Positions 8,805 to 16,695 of a stretch of DNA of 64,000 nucleotides are shown here, in pieces. The stretch covers positions 115,758 to 179,757 of the forward strand of contig NZ_JAFMPK010000048.1 of NCBI RefSeq assembly GCF_017349295.1. Reading direction: 5' to 3'. The stretch is from Myceligenerans salitolerans (GTDB lineage Bacteria > Actinomycetota > Actinomycetes > Actinomycetales > Cellulomonadaceae). How positions within the stretch are numbered: position 1 is the stretch's first letter; every line of letters starts with the position of its first letter. The notes under the pieces were generated by a model that did not search any database, had not been told where the DNA came from, and worked only from the letters and a program-made list of their open reading frames with translations. Made by a program: the position numbers and the translations under genes.

Positions 8805-9124
8805 CCGCCGTTGTTCCCGCCCGGTCGCTGGGGGCCGCCGCCCGTGCCGTACGCCAGCAGGCGGGGGCGCACGTCGACCCAGTAGACGGCAGCGGGCACG
8901 ACGGCGACCAGGTTGAGGAAGACGCCGATCATGCCCAGCGCGCCGAGCAGGGCGACCACGCCGGCGAAGCCCAGGATGAGCAGCCACTTCGTCTTGTCGA
9001 GCTTGCCCTCTGACCGGTAGCCGCGGTCGGGCCGCCGGGCAGCGTCGACCAGCGCGATCACGAGCGCGATGAGCACACCCCAGCCGATGATCAGCGTCAC
9101 GAGTCCTTGGAGGGAGAGGATCAC
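8798..9124 (-). CDS. DUF2516-like small integral membrane protein
   Basis: A 108-residue protein starting at GTG 9124. It has one hydrophobic segment at the N-terminus (about residues 7-28) and two closely spaced segments around residues 48-85, then a Gly/Pro/Asn-rich tail. Placement in DUF2516, a family common in actinobacteria and of unknown function, rests on recalled pattern. It overlaps the asparaginase start by 7 bases. Confidence 0.75.
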   Translation of the reverse strand: MILSLQGLVTLIIGWGVLIALVIALVDAARRPDRGYRSEGKLDKTKWLLILGFAGVVALLGALGMIGVFLNLVAVVPAAVYWVDVRPRLLAYGTGGGPQRPGGNNGGW

Positions 9125-9140
9125 GTCCCCGAGCCTACGG

Positions 9141-9187
9141 CAGAGCGCCCGCCGGACGGCAGAGCGCCCGCCGGACGGCAGAGCGCC
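9141..9187. repeat. 19-bp tandem repeat, about 2.5 copies
   Basis: The unit CAGAGCGCCCGCCGGACGG occurs at 9141-9159 and 9160-9178, and a partial third copy follows. It lies between the DUF2516 start and the DsrE-like stop and could fold as a GC-rich hairpin. Confidence 0.85.
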
Positions 9188-9216
9188 GTCCCGGCGGCGC
9201 GGGTCGACGGTGCCGG

Positions 9217-9588
9217 TCAGTACATCAGCGCCTGCGCACCTGGCCGGAGGATCTCCTCGACGAAGACCGGGGCTCCGGCGACGCGAACACCTGGGAGGAC
9301 GTCGTCCGGCCCGATCTCGCGCCGCGCCGCGCACTGGGTGCAGAGAGTGACCGTGCCGGCCGCGAGCACGGCGTCCAGGAGGTCCGGCAGAGGGGCGGCA
9401 TGCTCGAGTTCGAGCTCGGCCGCGCGCCCGGGCACCGCGAACCACGACGCCTCGCCCGCGAGCCACAGACTCACCTCCGCCCCGGCGGCCACCGCGGCCG
9501 CGGCGACCGTGAAGGCCTGGTTGGCGGTCTCGGGCCGGTCGAGGCCCGAGGTGGTCTTGATCACGAGGGGCCGGTGCGTGTCGGTCAT
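9217..9588 (-). CDS. DsrE/DsrF-like small protein
   Basis: A 123-residue protein with the DsrE-like alternating alpha/beta pattern: an L-V-I-K-T-T strand, an Ala-rich helix, V-S-L-W-L-A, then C-T-Q-C near residue 85. DsrE-fold proteins often handle sulfur through a conserved Cys; the C-T-Q-C pair here could serve so. The ATG at 9588 is preferred over a GTG at 9612 because the extra 8 residues are not typical. It is divergent from a 38-codon membrane gene at 9607. The specific role is unknown. Confidence 0.7.
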   Translation of the reverse strand: MTDTHRPLVIKTTSGLDRPETANQAFTVAAAAVAAGAEVSLWLAGEASWFAVPGRAAELELEHAAPLPDLLDAVLAAGTVTLCTQCAARREIGPDDVLPGVRVAGAPVFVEEILRPGAQALMY

Positions 9589-9606
9589 GGCCGTTAGGAT
9601 CGCACC

Positions 9607-9723
9607 ATGCACGACTACCAGGCGCTCGAAGGCGTGTTCATCGGTCTCCTCCTGGCCGCGGTCCTGACCATCACCTGGTTCGCCGGGTACGCGGTCTACA
9701 AGCTCTTCTCCGGCCAGCGCTGA
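9607..9723 (+). CDS. 38-residue single-pass membrane protein coupled to the nitrobindin-like gene
   Basis: The ATG at 9607 opens a 38-codon frame ending in TGA 9721-9723, and that stop overlaps the next gene's ATG (TGATG). The product has a short acidic N-terminus (M-H-D-Y-Q), one strongly hydrophobic helix (about residues 9-30) and a basic end (Y-K-L-F-S-G-Q-R). Perfect stop-start overlap and clean membrane topology support a real gene, although it is very short. No function is recognised; it may anchor or regulate its partner. Confidence 0.6.
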   Translation: MHDYQALEGVFIGLLLAAVLTITWFAGYAVYKLFSGQR

Positions 9724-10352
9724 TGCCCTTCGCGTTCCCCGAGGGCCTCGCGCCCGAGGTGTACCCGCTGGCCTGGCTGGTGGGCACGTGGAGCGGCAGC
9801 GGCGTCATCGACCACCCAGCGGTCGGCAAGAAGCCGTTCACGCAGGAGCTCGTGTTCGACCACGACGGCGGCCCGTACCTCCGCTTCGAGTCGACGCTGC
9901 GCGTCGCCGACGACCCGGTCGCCCCCGAGGACCAGGCCGGAGCGGCGGCCACCGGTGGTGAGGCGCCCGGCGACGGCGCGCCGGGCGGGTCCCACGGCAC
10001 GAGCGCGCACCCCGACGCCGCCACGCCGCCGGCCGGCACCGTGTGGTCGACGGAGACCGGGTACTGGCGGATCTCCACGGACCGCCCGGAAGGACTCGAG
10101 GAGGACCGGCACCCGCTCGAGGTGATCGTCGCGGACGCGGCCGGCCGGATGACCCTGTACGTCGGCGCGGCGGGCAACGGCCGCATCGACCTCGCGAGCG
10201 ACGCGATCGCCCGCACCTCGACGTCGTCCGAGGTCCGGGCCTCGAAGCGCCTGTACGGCCTCGTCGAGGGCCGGCTGCTGTGGGTCGAGGAGCTGGCAGC
10301 CTTCGGTGAGCCCCTGCGCTCCTACGCCTCCGGCGAGCTGGACCGACGATGA
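9723..10352 (+). CDS. Nitrobindin-like beta-barrel (FABP-family) protein lacking a C-terminal histidine
   Basis: A 209-residue protein with the family signature G-T-W-S-G-S-G near residue 21, and strands that fit the ten-stranded nitrobindin barrel. Family members bind ferric heme and are proposed to isomerise peroxynitrite. Two features are odd: a Gly/Ala/Pro-rich insert of about 45 residues near residues 62-105, and no histidine in the last 45 residues, where the proximal heme ligand is expected (the segment reads P-L-R-S-Y-A-S-G-E-L). Heme binding is therefore doubtful. Start coupled to the 38-residue membrane gene. Confidence 0.82.
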   Translation: MPFAFPEGLAPEVYPLAWLVGTWSGSGVIDHPAVGKKPFTQELVFDHDGGPYLRFESTLRVADDPVAPEDQAGAAATGGEAPGDGAPGGSHGTSAHPDAATPPAGTVWSTETGYWRISTDRPEGLEEDRHPLEVIVADAAGRMTLYVGAAGNGRIDLASDAIARTSTSSEVRASKRLYGLVEGRLLWVEELAAFGEPLRSYASGELDRR

Positions 10353-10421
10353 GCCCCGCCGGCGGACGACCCGCGCGGGAATGAGAACCGACGACCGGAC
10401 GCTGTGGATGAGGTGAGTGAC

Positions 10422-11582
10422 ATGACGTACGCAAGCCCTTTGCTCGCCCGACCGGGAGCCGTCTCGGCGACCGGGCCCGACGACGGCGTGGCGTGGCACT
10501 ACGGCGACCCGGTGGCCGAGCAGCGCGCGCTGGAGCACGGCGGCGCCGTCGTCGACCAGTCCCACCTGGGTGTCGTACGTGTGGCCGGGCCCGACAGGCT
10601 GAACTGGCTGCACTCGATCACCTCCCAGGACCTGGAGCGCCTCCGGCCACGCGAGTCCACCGAGTTGTTCGTCCTCTCACCGCAGGGGCATGTCGAGCAC
10701 GCGGCCGGAGTCGTCGACGACGGCGAGGCCACCTGGCTGATCACCGAGCGCGCCTCCGCTCCCGGCCTCGCCGCGTGGCTGGAACGCATGAAGTTCATGA
10801 TGCGCGTCGAGATCGAGGACCTCACGGGCCGTTACGCGGCGATCGGCGAGGCCGTCGACGCCGAGGGCACCGAGGACGAGCCGATCACGTGGCACGACAC
10901 GTGGCCGCACGTGGTCGGCGGCGGCACCCGATACGGACCGCCCGAGGACGAGCATCCCGGAGCGGGACGGCAGTGGCGGCTCGTCCTGGTGCCCGCCGAG
11001 TCGCTGGAGGACGAGGTCGCGGCTCGCGAGGCGGCGGGCTGGCGGCTCGCCGGGACCTGGGCGACGGAGGCCCTGCGCATCGAGGCGTGGCGCCCCCGCC
11101 TCGGACGCGAGGTCGACGAGCGGGCCATCCCCCACGAGCTCGACTGGTTGCGCACCGCCGTGCACCTGGCCAAGGGCTGCTACCGGGGTCAGGAGACGAT
11201 CGCGCGCGTGCACAACCTCGGCCGCCCGCCCCGCCGCCTCGTGTTCCTTCACCTCGATGGGTCGGGACATGTGATCCCCGAGCCGGGGGCCGAGGTCCGC
11301 CTGCGGCCCGAGGGCGCGCCGGGGGCGTCGTCGGGCAAGGCCGTCGGGAGACTGACCTCCGTGGCCCGCCATCACGAGCTGGGCCCGGTCGGACTGGCCG
11401 TGCTGAAGCGCAACGTTCCGGAGGACGCGGGCCTGCTCGTCGTGTCGGAGGCAGGCGACGACGCCGTCGAGGTGGCAGCGGCCCAGGAGACCGTGGTGCC
11501 GGGAGAGGGGTTCTCCGCGGACCGGCCGGGGACACGCGGTCAGCTCACTCCCGGCCTGCGCGGAGGCGACGGCCTCCTGTGA
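10422..11582 (+). CDS. ygfZ: Folate-binding YgfZ/GcvT-like iron-sulfur cluster maintenance protein
   Basis: The K-G-C-Y-R-G-Q-E motif near residue 253 is the YgfZ signature (consensus K-G-C-Y-x-G-Q-E) whose Cys is essential in the E. coli protein. The fold resembles the glycine-cleavage T protein without its catalytic residues. The protein helps build or repair [4Fe-4S] clusters using tetrahydrofolate. The start at 10422 is chosen because GAGGTGA lies 5 bases upstream; an in-frame GTG at 10404 lacks one. 386 residues with a disordered C-terminal tail. Confidence 0.9.
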   Translation: MTYASPLLARPGAVSATGPDDGVAWHYGDPVAEQRALEHGGAVVDQSHLGVVRVAGPDRLNWLHSITSQDLERLRPRESTELFVLSPQGHVEHAAGVVDDGEATWLITERASAPGLAAWLERMKFMMRVEIEDLTGRYAAIGEAVDAEGTEDEPITWHDTWPHVVGGGTRYGPPEDEHPGAGRQWRLVLVPAESLEDEVAAREAAGWRLAGTWATEALRIEAWRPRLGREVDERAIPHELDWLRTAVHLAKGCYRGQETIARVHNLGRPPRRLVFLHLDGSGHVIPEPGAEVRLRPEGAPGASSGKAVGRLTSVARHHELGPVGLAVLKRNVPEDAGLLVVSEAGDDAVEVAAAQETVVPGEGFSADRPGTRGQLTPGLRGGDGLL

Positions 11583-11670
11583 GCCGACGCACGGGCCTCG
11601 GGGGGCACGCGTACGCGAGAGGGGACGCACCACGCGTCGGGGCCGGCCCCATGGGTCCTCGGGTACCGGC

Positions 11671-12792
11671 TTGAGCGCACTTCCCGGCCCCGCGGACGCG
11701 ATGTTCCGGCGCGCGCTGCGCGTCCTGGTCCTGCGCACGCGCGCGCGGCAGGGATGGACGCGAGCACGCGCGGGACTCATCCCGGTCGGCCAGGCGGCCC
11801 TCGCGGCCGGGCTCGCCTACCTGATCGCGACCCGCGTGCTCGGGCACACCGACCCGTTCTTCGCGCCCGTCGCGGCGTGGCTCTGCCTGGGGTTCTCCGC
11901 CCAGCGCGACGTGCGCCGGGTCGCGGAACTCGCGGTGGGGGTCGCGGTCGGCGTCGGCATGGGCGACCTGATCGTGCACCTCATCGGGTCCGGCTGGTGG
12001 CAGCTGACCGTCGTGCTGTTCGTCTCCGCGGTGCTCGCCCGTTTCATCGACTCCGGGCCGCTGCTGGTGATGCAGGCGGGAGCGCAGGCGATCATCGTCG
12101 TGGGCCTCCCGGCGGCATCGGGCGGACCGCTCGGACGCTGGACGGACGCGCTGGTCGGCGGTGCGATCGCCCTGCTGTTCGCGGTGCTGGTGCCGGGTGA
12201 CACGCGGCGCCGGCCACGGGCCCTCGGCGAACGCGGTCTGACCGAGCTGGCCGAGACTCTCGAGGTCCTCGCGCGAGGCATGCGCGAGCGCGACGCGTCC
12301 GAGGCGCGGGCCGCCCTGGTGCGCGGGCGGGCGTCCGAGCCGGTGCTCGAGGAGTGGCAGACCGCCGCACGCAGCGCCCGCGACCTGGCACGGGTCAGCG
12401 TGGGGCGACGCCACCGGGAGGAACTGGGGCGGCTCGAGGAGCAGGCCGTGCTCACCGACCGGGCGATGCGCTCCGTACGGGTGCTGGCGCGGCGCTCGGC
12501 CGCCGTGGTGGCCGCCGAGGAACCGCACGACGTCGGCCCGGTCGCCGACCGCGTCGAGCGGTTCGCGGCAGGCGTGCGGCTCCTCGCGTCCGACGTCGGC
12601 CGGGGCGGCGGCGGACTGCGCGCACGGGAAGTGCTGGAACAGACCGCCGGCCTGGCGGACCCGCACGCCGTCGGCTCCGGTGACTGGCAGGTCCAGTCAC
12701 TGGTCATGCTGCTGCGGTCGCCCCTCGTGGACATGCTGGAGGCGACCGGGACCGGGCCGGAGAACGCGCGCGGCGCACTGCCCGAGCTGTAG
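11671..12792 (+). CDS. FUSC-like inner-membrane protein with cytoplasmic helical domain
   Basis: About 373 residues from TTG 11671, or 363 from ATG 11701; neither has a strong ribosome site, so the start is uncertain. The N-terminal 175 residues hold four to six hydrophobic helices (A-A-L-A-A-G-L-A-Y-L-I-A onward), and the rest is an Ala/Arg/Glu-rich helical cytoplasmic domain. This layout matches fusaric-acid-resistance/aromatic-acid exporter (FUSC) half-size proteins of actinobacteria. No substrate can be inferred. It converges on a membrane gene only 13 bases away. Confidence 0.72.
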   Translation: MSALPGPADAMFRRALRVLVLRTRARQGWTRARAGLIPVGQAALAAGLAYLIATRVLGHTDPFFAPVAAWLCLGFSAQRDVRRVAELAVGVAVGVGMGDLIVHLIGSGWWQLTVVLFVSAVLARFIDSGPLLVMQAGAQAIIVVGLPAASGGPLGRWTDALVGGAIALLFAVLVPGDTRRRPRALGERGLTELAETLEVLARGMRERDASEARAALVRGRASEPVLEEWQTAARSARDLARVSVGRRHREELGRLEEQAVLTDRAMRSVRVLARRSAAVVAAEEPHDVGPVADRVERFAAGVRLLASDVGRGGGGLRAREVLEQTAGLADPHAVGSGDWQVQSLVMLLRSPLVDMLEATGTGPENARGALPEL

Positions 12793-12805
12793 CCGGGCGC
12801 CCGCC

Positions 12806-13546
12806 CTACAGGATGACCAGGCGGCCGACCACGAAGACGAACATACCGGTCACCGTGACGGGGACCGTCGCCGCCGAGAGCCCGGCGAGCTTCCCGTTCA
12901 GGGCGGGCAGCCGCTCCAGGAGCAGGTGCAGGCCGCCCACGACGATCCCGGCCACGGCACCCGTCCACGCCCCGCTGACGGTGTCCATGGCCGGCAGCAC
13001 CGTCGCCACGCCCCCGCCCGTGACGACCGCCGCGACGACCGCGACCGTGAGCGCTCGCCACCCCTTCAGCGGCAGTGCGGCCGACGCCGCGGCGACGGCC
13101 AGCGCGAAGGCCGCAGTCGCCACGAGCATCGCTCCGGCGTCGGTCCGCGCGGCCGCCACCCAGCCCGCCGCGCAGACGGCGACGACGATGCCGGCCACGG
13201 TGCCCGTCACGGACTCGGTCAATCGCCGGCGGCCGTCGCGGCGCATCATCTCCGCGAGGAACGCCAGGACGAACGAGATCGCGATGATCATCGGCAGGTG
13301 CCGCAGCACGGGCTCGCTCGGGGTGTACCAGGTCGCGGCGGCCGCACCGAGACCGCTGAGCAGCACCACGAGCCGGGAACCGCCGGGTGCCGGCAGGCGC
13401 AGCATCCTCGGCCAGCCGAGGGCGACGAGGACCACCAGGAGTGCGGCCGCACCCGCGAGGGGCAGCGGGCGGGGTTCGACGTAGGCGCCGGCAGCGACGG
13501 CCGCGGCGAGCACGGCGGTCGTCACGGCACGGGATGACACAGACAC
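12806..13546 (-). CDS. Polytopic membrane protein of unknown function
   Basis: About 246 residues from GTG 13546 (a second GTG at 13540 is equally possible). At least seven hydrophobic helices are visible, rich in Ala/Val/Gly, with one basic loop (E-M-M-R-R-D-G-R-R-R) in the middle. No catalytic or transporter motif is recognised. It lies back to back with glnR across about 240 bases that carry candidate GlnR half-sites. Confidence 0.7.
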   Translation of the reverse strand: MSVSSRAVTTAVLAAAVAAGAYVEPRPLPLAGAAALLVVLVALGWPRMLRLPAPGGSRLVVLLSGLGAAAATWYTPSEPVLRHLPMIIAISFVLAFLAEMMRRDGRRRLTESVTGTVAGIVVAVCAAGWVAAARTDAGAMLVATAAFALAVAAASAALPLKGWRALTVAVVAAVVTGGGVATVLPAMDTVSGAWTGAVAGIVVGGLHLLLERLPALNGKLAGLSAATVPVTVTGMFVFVVGRLVIL

Positions 13547-13705
13547 GTCCCAGAGTGTTCCAGATTGCCGACTCGTGGCGCATGCACACCCGGGCGCGCT
13601 GCCGACGCAGCGGGTTCCGCATGGCGCGCGCGGTTGCCGGAAAGCGCTGCACGAGGCTCGATTCACATCCAGGTCACATGCGCTGACCTCGCCCATCGCC
13701 TCCAG

Positions 13706-13732
13706 GAAAACGCCGTGTAACATGCACGCAAC
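13706..13732 (+). promoter_or_regulatory. Candidate GlnR autoregulatory box upstream of glnR
   Basis: Three half-sites follow one another with exact 6-base spacers: GAAAA (13706), GTAAC (13717) and GCAAC (13728). This is the alternating gTnAC/GaAAc pattern with 11-bp pitch described for GlnR operators. It lies 50-80 bases before the glnR start in an otherwise GC-rich region. Confidence 0.5.
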
Positions 13733-13784
13733 AAGCAACAAGGCAGACTTCCGCAGAGCCTGACCGGCGAGAGGAGGTGCGTCG

Positions 13785-14639
13785 ATGGCAGAGTTGTTGA
13801 TCCTCACACCCGCCAACGGCGGATCGGCTGACGTGCTCCCCGCCCTGGGGCTTCTGTCGCACCGAGTCCGAGTCCTGCCCATGGAACCGTCCGCTCTCGT
13901 GGACGCTCCGGACGCCGACGTCGTCCTGCTCGACGCGCGCCGAGACCTCGTCGCCGCTCGCACCACCTGTCGCCTGCTGCACGCCACGGGCCTCACGGTG
14001 CCGCTCGTCCTGGTGCTCACGGAGGGTGGCCTCACCGTCGTCACGCACGAGTGGGGGGCCGACGACCTCCTGCTGGAATCGGCCTCGCCCGCCGAGGTCG
14101 AGGCCCGGCTGCGGCTCGTCGTCGAACGGTCGGCGCGTGGCCCCGCCGAGGAGTCCCAGCAGGAGATCGCCGCGGGCGACCTCGCGATCGACGCGGGCGG
14201 CTACACCGCTCGACTGCGCGGACGCCCGATCGACCTGACCTACAAGGAGTTCGAGCTGCTCAAGTACCTGGTGCAGCACCCGGGCCGCGTCTTCACGCGT
14301 GCCCAGCTGCTGCAGGAGGTCTGGGGCTACGACTACTACGGCGGCACGCGCACCGTCGACGTCCACGTCCGGCGCCTGCGGGCCAAACTCGGCCCCGAGC
14401 ACGAACAGCTCATCGGGACCGTCCGCAACGTGGGCTACCGCTTCGACCCGCCCAAGGAGCGCGCCGCGGAACCGGAGGAGCCCGCCGGGGCACCGGGGGC
14501 GGCCGACACCGACAAGCCGGCCGGTGACGCGGCCGGGTCGGCCGGCACGTCCCACGGCGGCGACTCCGTGGCCGCGGACACGAAGCGGGCGGCCGGTGCA
14601 CGGCGCTCGTCACGTACCGCACCGCGGTCCCCTCGTTGA
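13785..14639 (+). CDS. glnR: GlnR-type orphan OmpR-family nitrogen regulator
   Basis: Global regulator of nitrogen assimilation in actinobacteria. The N-terminal 120 residues form an atypical receiver ([23 protein letters not shown]), very close to mycobacterial GlnR, a receiver that works without a dedicated kinase. The C-terminal winged helix is highly conserved ([25 protein letters not shown]). An Ala/Gly/Glu-rich tail of about 60 residues follows. GAGAGGAGG precedes the ATG. No histidine kinase gene is nearby. Confidence 0.88.
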   Translation: MAELLILTPANGGSADVLPALGLLSHRVRVLPMEPSALVDAPDADVVLLDARRDLVAARTTCRLLHATGLTVPLVLVLTEGGLTVVTHEWGADDLLLESASPAEVEARLRLVVERSARGPAEESQQEIAAGDLAIDAGGYTARLRGRPIDLTYKEFELLKYLVQHPGRVFTRAQLLQEVWGYDYYGGTRTVDVHVRRLRAKLGPEHEQLIGTVRNVGYRFDPPKERAAEPEEPAGAPGAADTDKPAGDAAGSAGTSHGGDSVAADTKRAAGARRSSRTAPRSPR

Positions 14640-14773
14640 ACGACGAGGGCGTGCGGGCCGGGGTCGCCGGTTCGTCGTCCGTGCGTTCTGCCAGGAGACC
14701 TGGCACTCGACATCGAGGCGGCCCGCCCGAAGTTCACCCCGCACACCAGCCGCCGACCACGTAGGTTCGAACC

Positions 14774-15736
14774 GTGACCGTGGCGACCCGGACCTCGAAC
14801 GCACCCCCGAGCGACATCGCCGTCGCGCTCCCCGACGGGCCGTGGCGGCACGAGATGGTGGCGTCGGGCGGGTCACGTTTCCACGTGGCGGTCGCCGGGC
14901 CCGCCGACCGCCTGGCACCGCTCGTCCTCCTCCTGCACGGCTTTCCCCAGTTCTGGTGGGCATGGCGGCATCAGATCCCTGCCCTGGCAGAGGCCGGCTA
15001 CCGGGTGGCCGCCATGGACGTGCGCGGTTCCGGCGCCTCCGACAAGCCTCCGGGCGGCTACGACGTCCTCGCGCGGGCGAGTGACGTGGCCGGCGTGGTG
15101 CGGTCACTCGGCAGGGAGCGGGCCGTCGTCGTCGGACAGGGGACGGGCGGCGTGCTGGCCTGGGCCGTCGCCGCGCTGCACCCGAGGGTCGTCGCCGGGG
15201 TGGCCGCACTGGGAGCACCGCATCCGGCTCGCGTGGTCGTTCCCGGACGAGCCGCGCTGACCCCCACCGCTCTGCGACACCTCGCCTTCTACCAGCTGCC
15301 CACCTTCCCGGAGCGAGCGCTGACCGGCGGAGAACTGGTCGCGCGCGTCCTCGCGCACGGTGCGGCGGTGCCGTTCGCGCCCGGCGACGTCGCCCGGTAT
15401 CGCGACGTCATGCGGATCCCGTTCGCCGCGCACTCGGCGATGGAAGCGCTGCGCTGGGCGGTGCGCTCGGCGTCGCGCGCCTCAGGACGCCGGCTCCGTA
15501 CGGCGGTGCGCCGTCCGCTGACCGTTCCCGCGCTCCAGATCCACGGCGCCTCGGACGGGCTGGTGCGGCCGGAGATCGCGGACCTCGACGCGGCGCGCCT
15601 GGTGCGGGACCTCAGGTACGACGTCATCCCGGGCACGGGCCACTTCCTCTCGGAGGAGGCGCCGCAGGAGGTGACGGAGATCCTGCTGAGCTGGCTCCTG
15701 CCCGTGGCCGACCGCCACACACTCTGGGGCGCATGA
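14774..15736 (+). CDS. Alpha/beta-hydrolase-fold protein lacking the nucleophile
   Basis: A 320-residue protein (GTG start) with the epoxide-hydrolase/dehalogenase-like fold: L-L-L-H-G-F-P at about 54-60, D-V-R-G-S-G-A-S-D-K-P, and a C-terminal G-T-G-H-F-L that supplies the His. The nucleophile elbow reads V-V-G-Q-G-T-G-G where active members have G-H-D-W-G-G or G-x-S-x-G, so the Asp/Ser position is Gly. A later acid (H-G-A-S-D) and His remain. It may be a non-hydrolytic member, or use another residue. Located between glnR and nth, convergent with nth. Confidence 0.82.
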   Translation: MTVATRTSNAPPSDIAVALPDGPWRHEMVASGGSRFHVAVAGPADRLAPLVLLLHGFPQFWWAWRHQIPALAEAGYRVAAMDVRGSGASDKPPGGYDVLARASDVAGVVRSLGRERAVVVGQGTGGVLAWAVAALHPRVVAGVAALGAPHPARVVVPGRAALTPTALRHLAFYQLPTFPERALTGGELVARVLAHGAAVPFAPGDVARYRDVMRIPFAAHSAMEALRWAVRSASRASGRRLRTAVRRPLTVPALQIHGASDGLVRPEIADLDAARLVRDLRYDVIPGTGHFLSEEAPQEVTEILLSWLLPVADRHTLWGA

Positions 15737-15784
15737 CGTCGCGCGTCCGGGGGCGCGGAGTCGGGCGCGGCGGGCGCGACGGAC

Positions 15785-16525
15785 TCAGTTGGGGCCGGAG
15801 GTGCGGACCAGTGCCGCGGCGGTCACCGGGTCCTGTTCCCCGATGCCCGACGACGGGCACCAGCGCGCCACCGGGCACGCCGCGCACGCGGGTCGCTTCG
15901 CATGACACACCCTGCGGCCGTGCCAGACCAGGTGCTGGCTGACCATGGTCCAGTCCTTTCGGGGGAAGAGCTTCCCGACCTCGTGCTCGACCTTCACCGG
16001 GTCCTGCTCGGTGGTCAAGCCGAAGCGCCGCGCGAGCCGCCCGAAATGCGTGTCGACCGTGATTCCCGGAACGCCGAACGCATGGCCCAGCACGACGTTC
16101 GCGGTCTTACGGCCCACTCCCGGGAGGGTCACGAGGTCCTGCAGGCGACCCGGCACCTCACCGTCGAACCGCTCCACGAGGGCCTTGCCGAGCCCGATGA
16201 CGGCTCGGGTCTTGGCGCGGAAGAAACCGAGCGGCCGGAGGATCTCCTCCAGCTCCTCCGGGTCGGCCGCCGCGTAGGCGGCCGCGTCCGGGTAGCTCGC
16301 GAACAGCGCGGGCGTCGTGGCGTTCACGCGCACGTCGGTGGTCTGGGCGCTCAGCACGGTGGCGACCAGCAGCTCCAGCGGCGTGGTGAAGTCCAGCTCC
16401 GCCCGCGCGTCCGGGTAGGTCTCGGCGAGCACCCGGTCGATCCGCCGGGCACGCCGCACGAGCGCGAGCCGGCTCTCGCCGGTCGGGGTGGTCTCCGGGC
16501 CGCTGTCCGTCTCCGACGTGGTCAC
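15785..16525 (-). CDS. nth: Endonuclease III, base-excision repair glycosylase/AP lyase
   Basis: Removes oxidised pyrimidines from DNA. The helix-hairpin-helix [13 protein letters not shown] carries the catalytic Lys, and I-T-V-D-T-H carries the catalytic Asp. The C-terminal cluster loop is C-x6-C-x2-C-x5-C, the standard [4Fe-4S] pattern. About 246 residues from GTG 16525; an upstream ATG at 16576 is possible. In mycobacteria nth lies near and divergent from crp; here a prp operon separates them. Confidence 0.95.
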   Translation of the reverse strand: MTTSETDSGPETTPTGESRLALVRRARRIDRVLAETYPDARAELDFTTPLELLVATVLSAQTTDVRVNATTPALFASYPDAAAYAAADPEELEEILRPLGFFRAKTRAVIGLGKALVERFDGEVPGRLQDLVTLPGVGRKTANVVLGHAFGVPGITVDTHFGRLARRFGLTTEQDPVKVEHEVGKLFPRKDWTMVSQHLVWHGRRVCHAKRPACAACPVARWCPSSGIGEQDPVTAAALVRTSGPN

Positions 16526-16590
16526 GCCTGCCAGGGTATCGAGCGAGACCGACACGGCCGCCCGAGGAGGTTCCATCCGCACCGGTGAAT

Positions 16591-16628
16591 TTCGCGGGAA
16601 GTTTCGCGAGGTACCGGGAACCTTCGCG
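16591..16628 (+). promoter_or_regulatory. Three TTCGCG direct repeats in the prpD promoter region
   Basis: TTCGCG occurs at 16591, 16603 and 16623 within the nth-prpD divergent intergenic space, embedded in TTTCGCGaG-like contexts. This could be a binding site for a propionate- or acetate-responsive regulator; no regulator gene is adjacent. Confidence 0.35.
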
Positions 16629-16695
16629 TCGTGCTCACCGCATAGGCTGGTTCTCGCTACGACGTCGTATCGGGAATGGATCGGGAGAGCACAGA

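Noticed and set aside
9141-9187. Tandem repeats as a CRISPR array
   Set aside because: Units are contiguous with no spacers and only two to three copies; no cas genes in the window.
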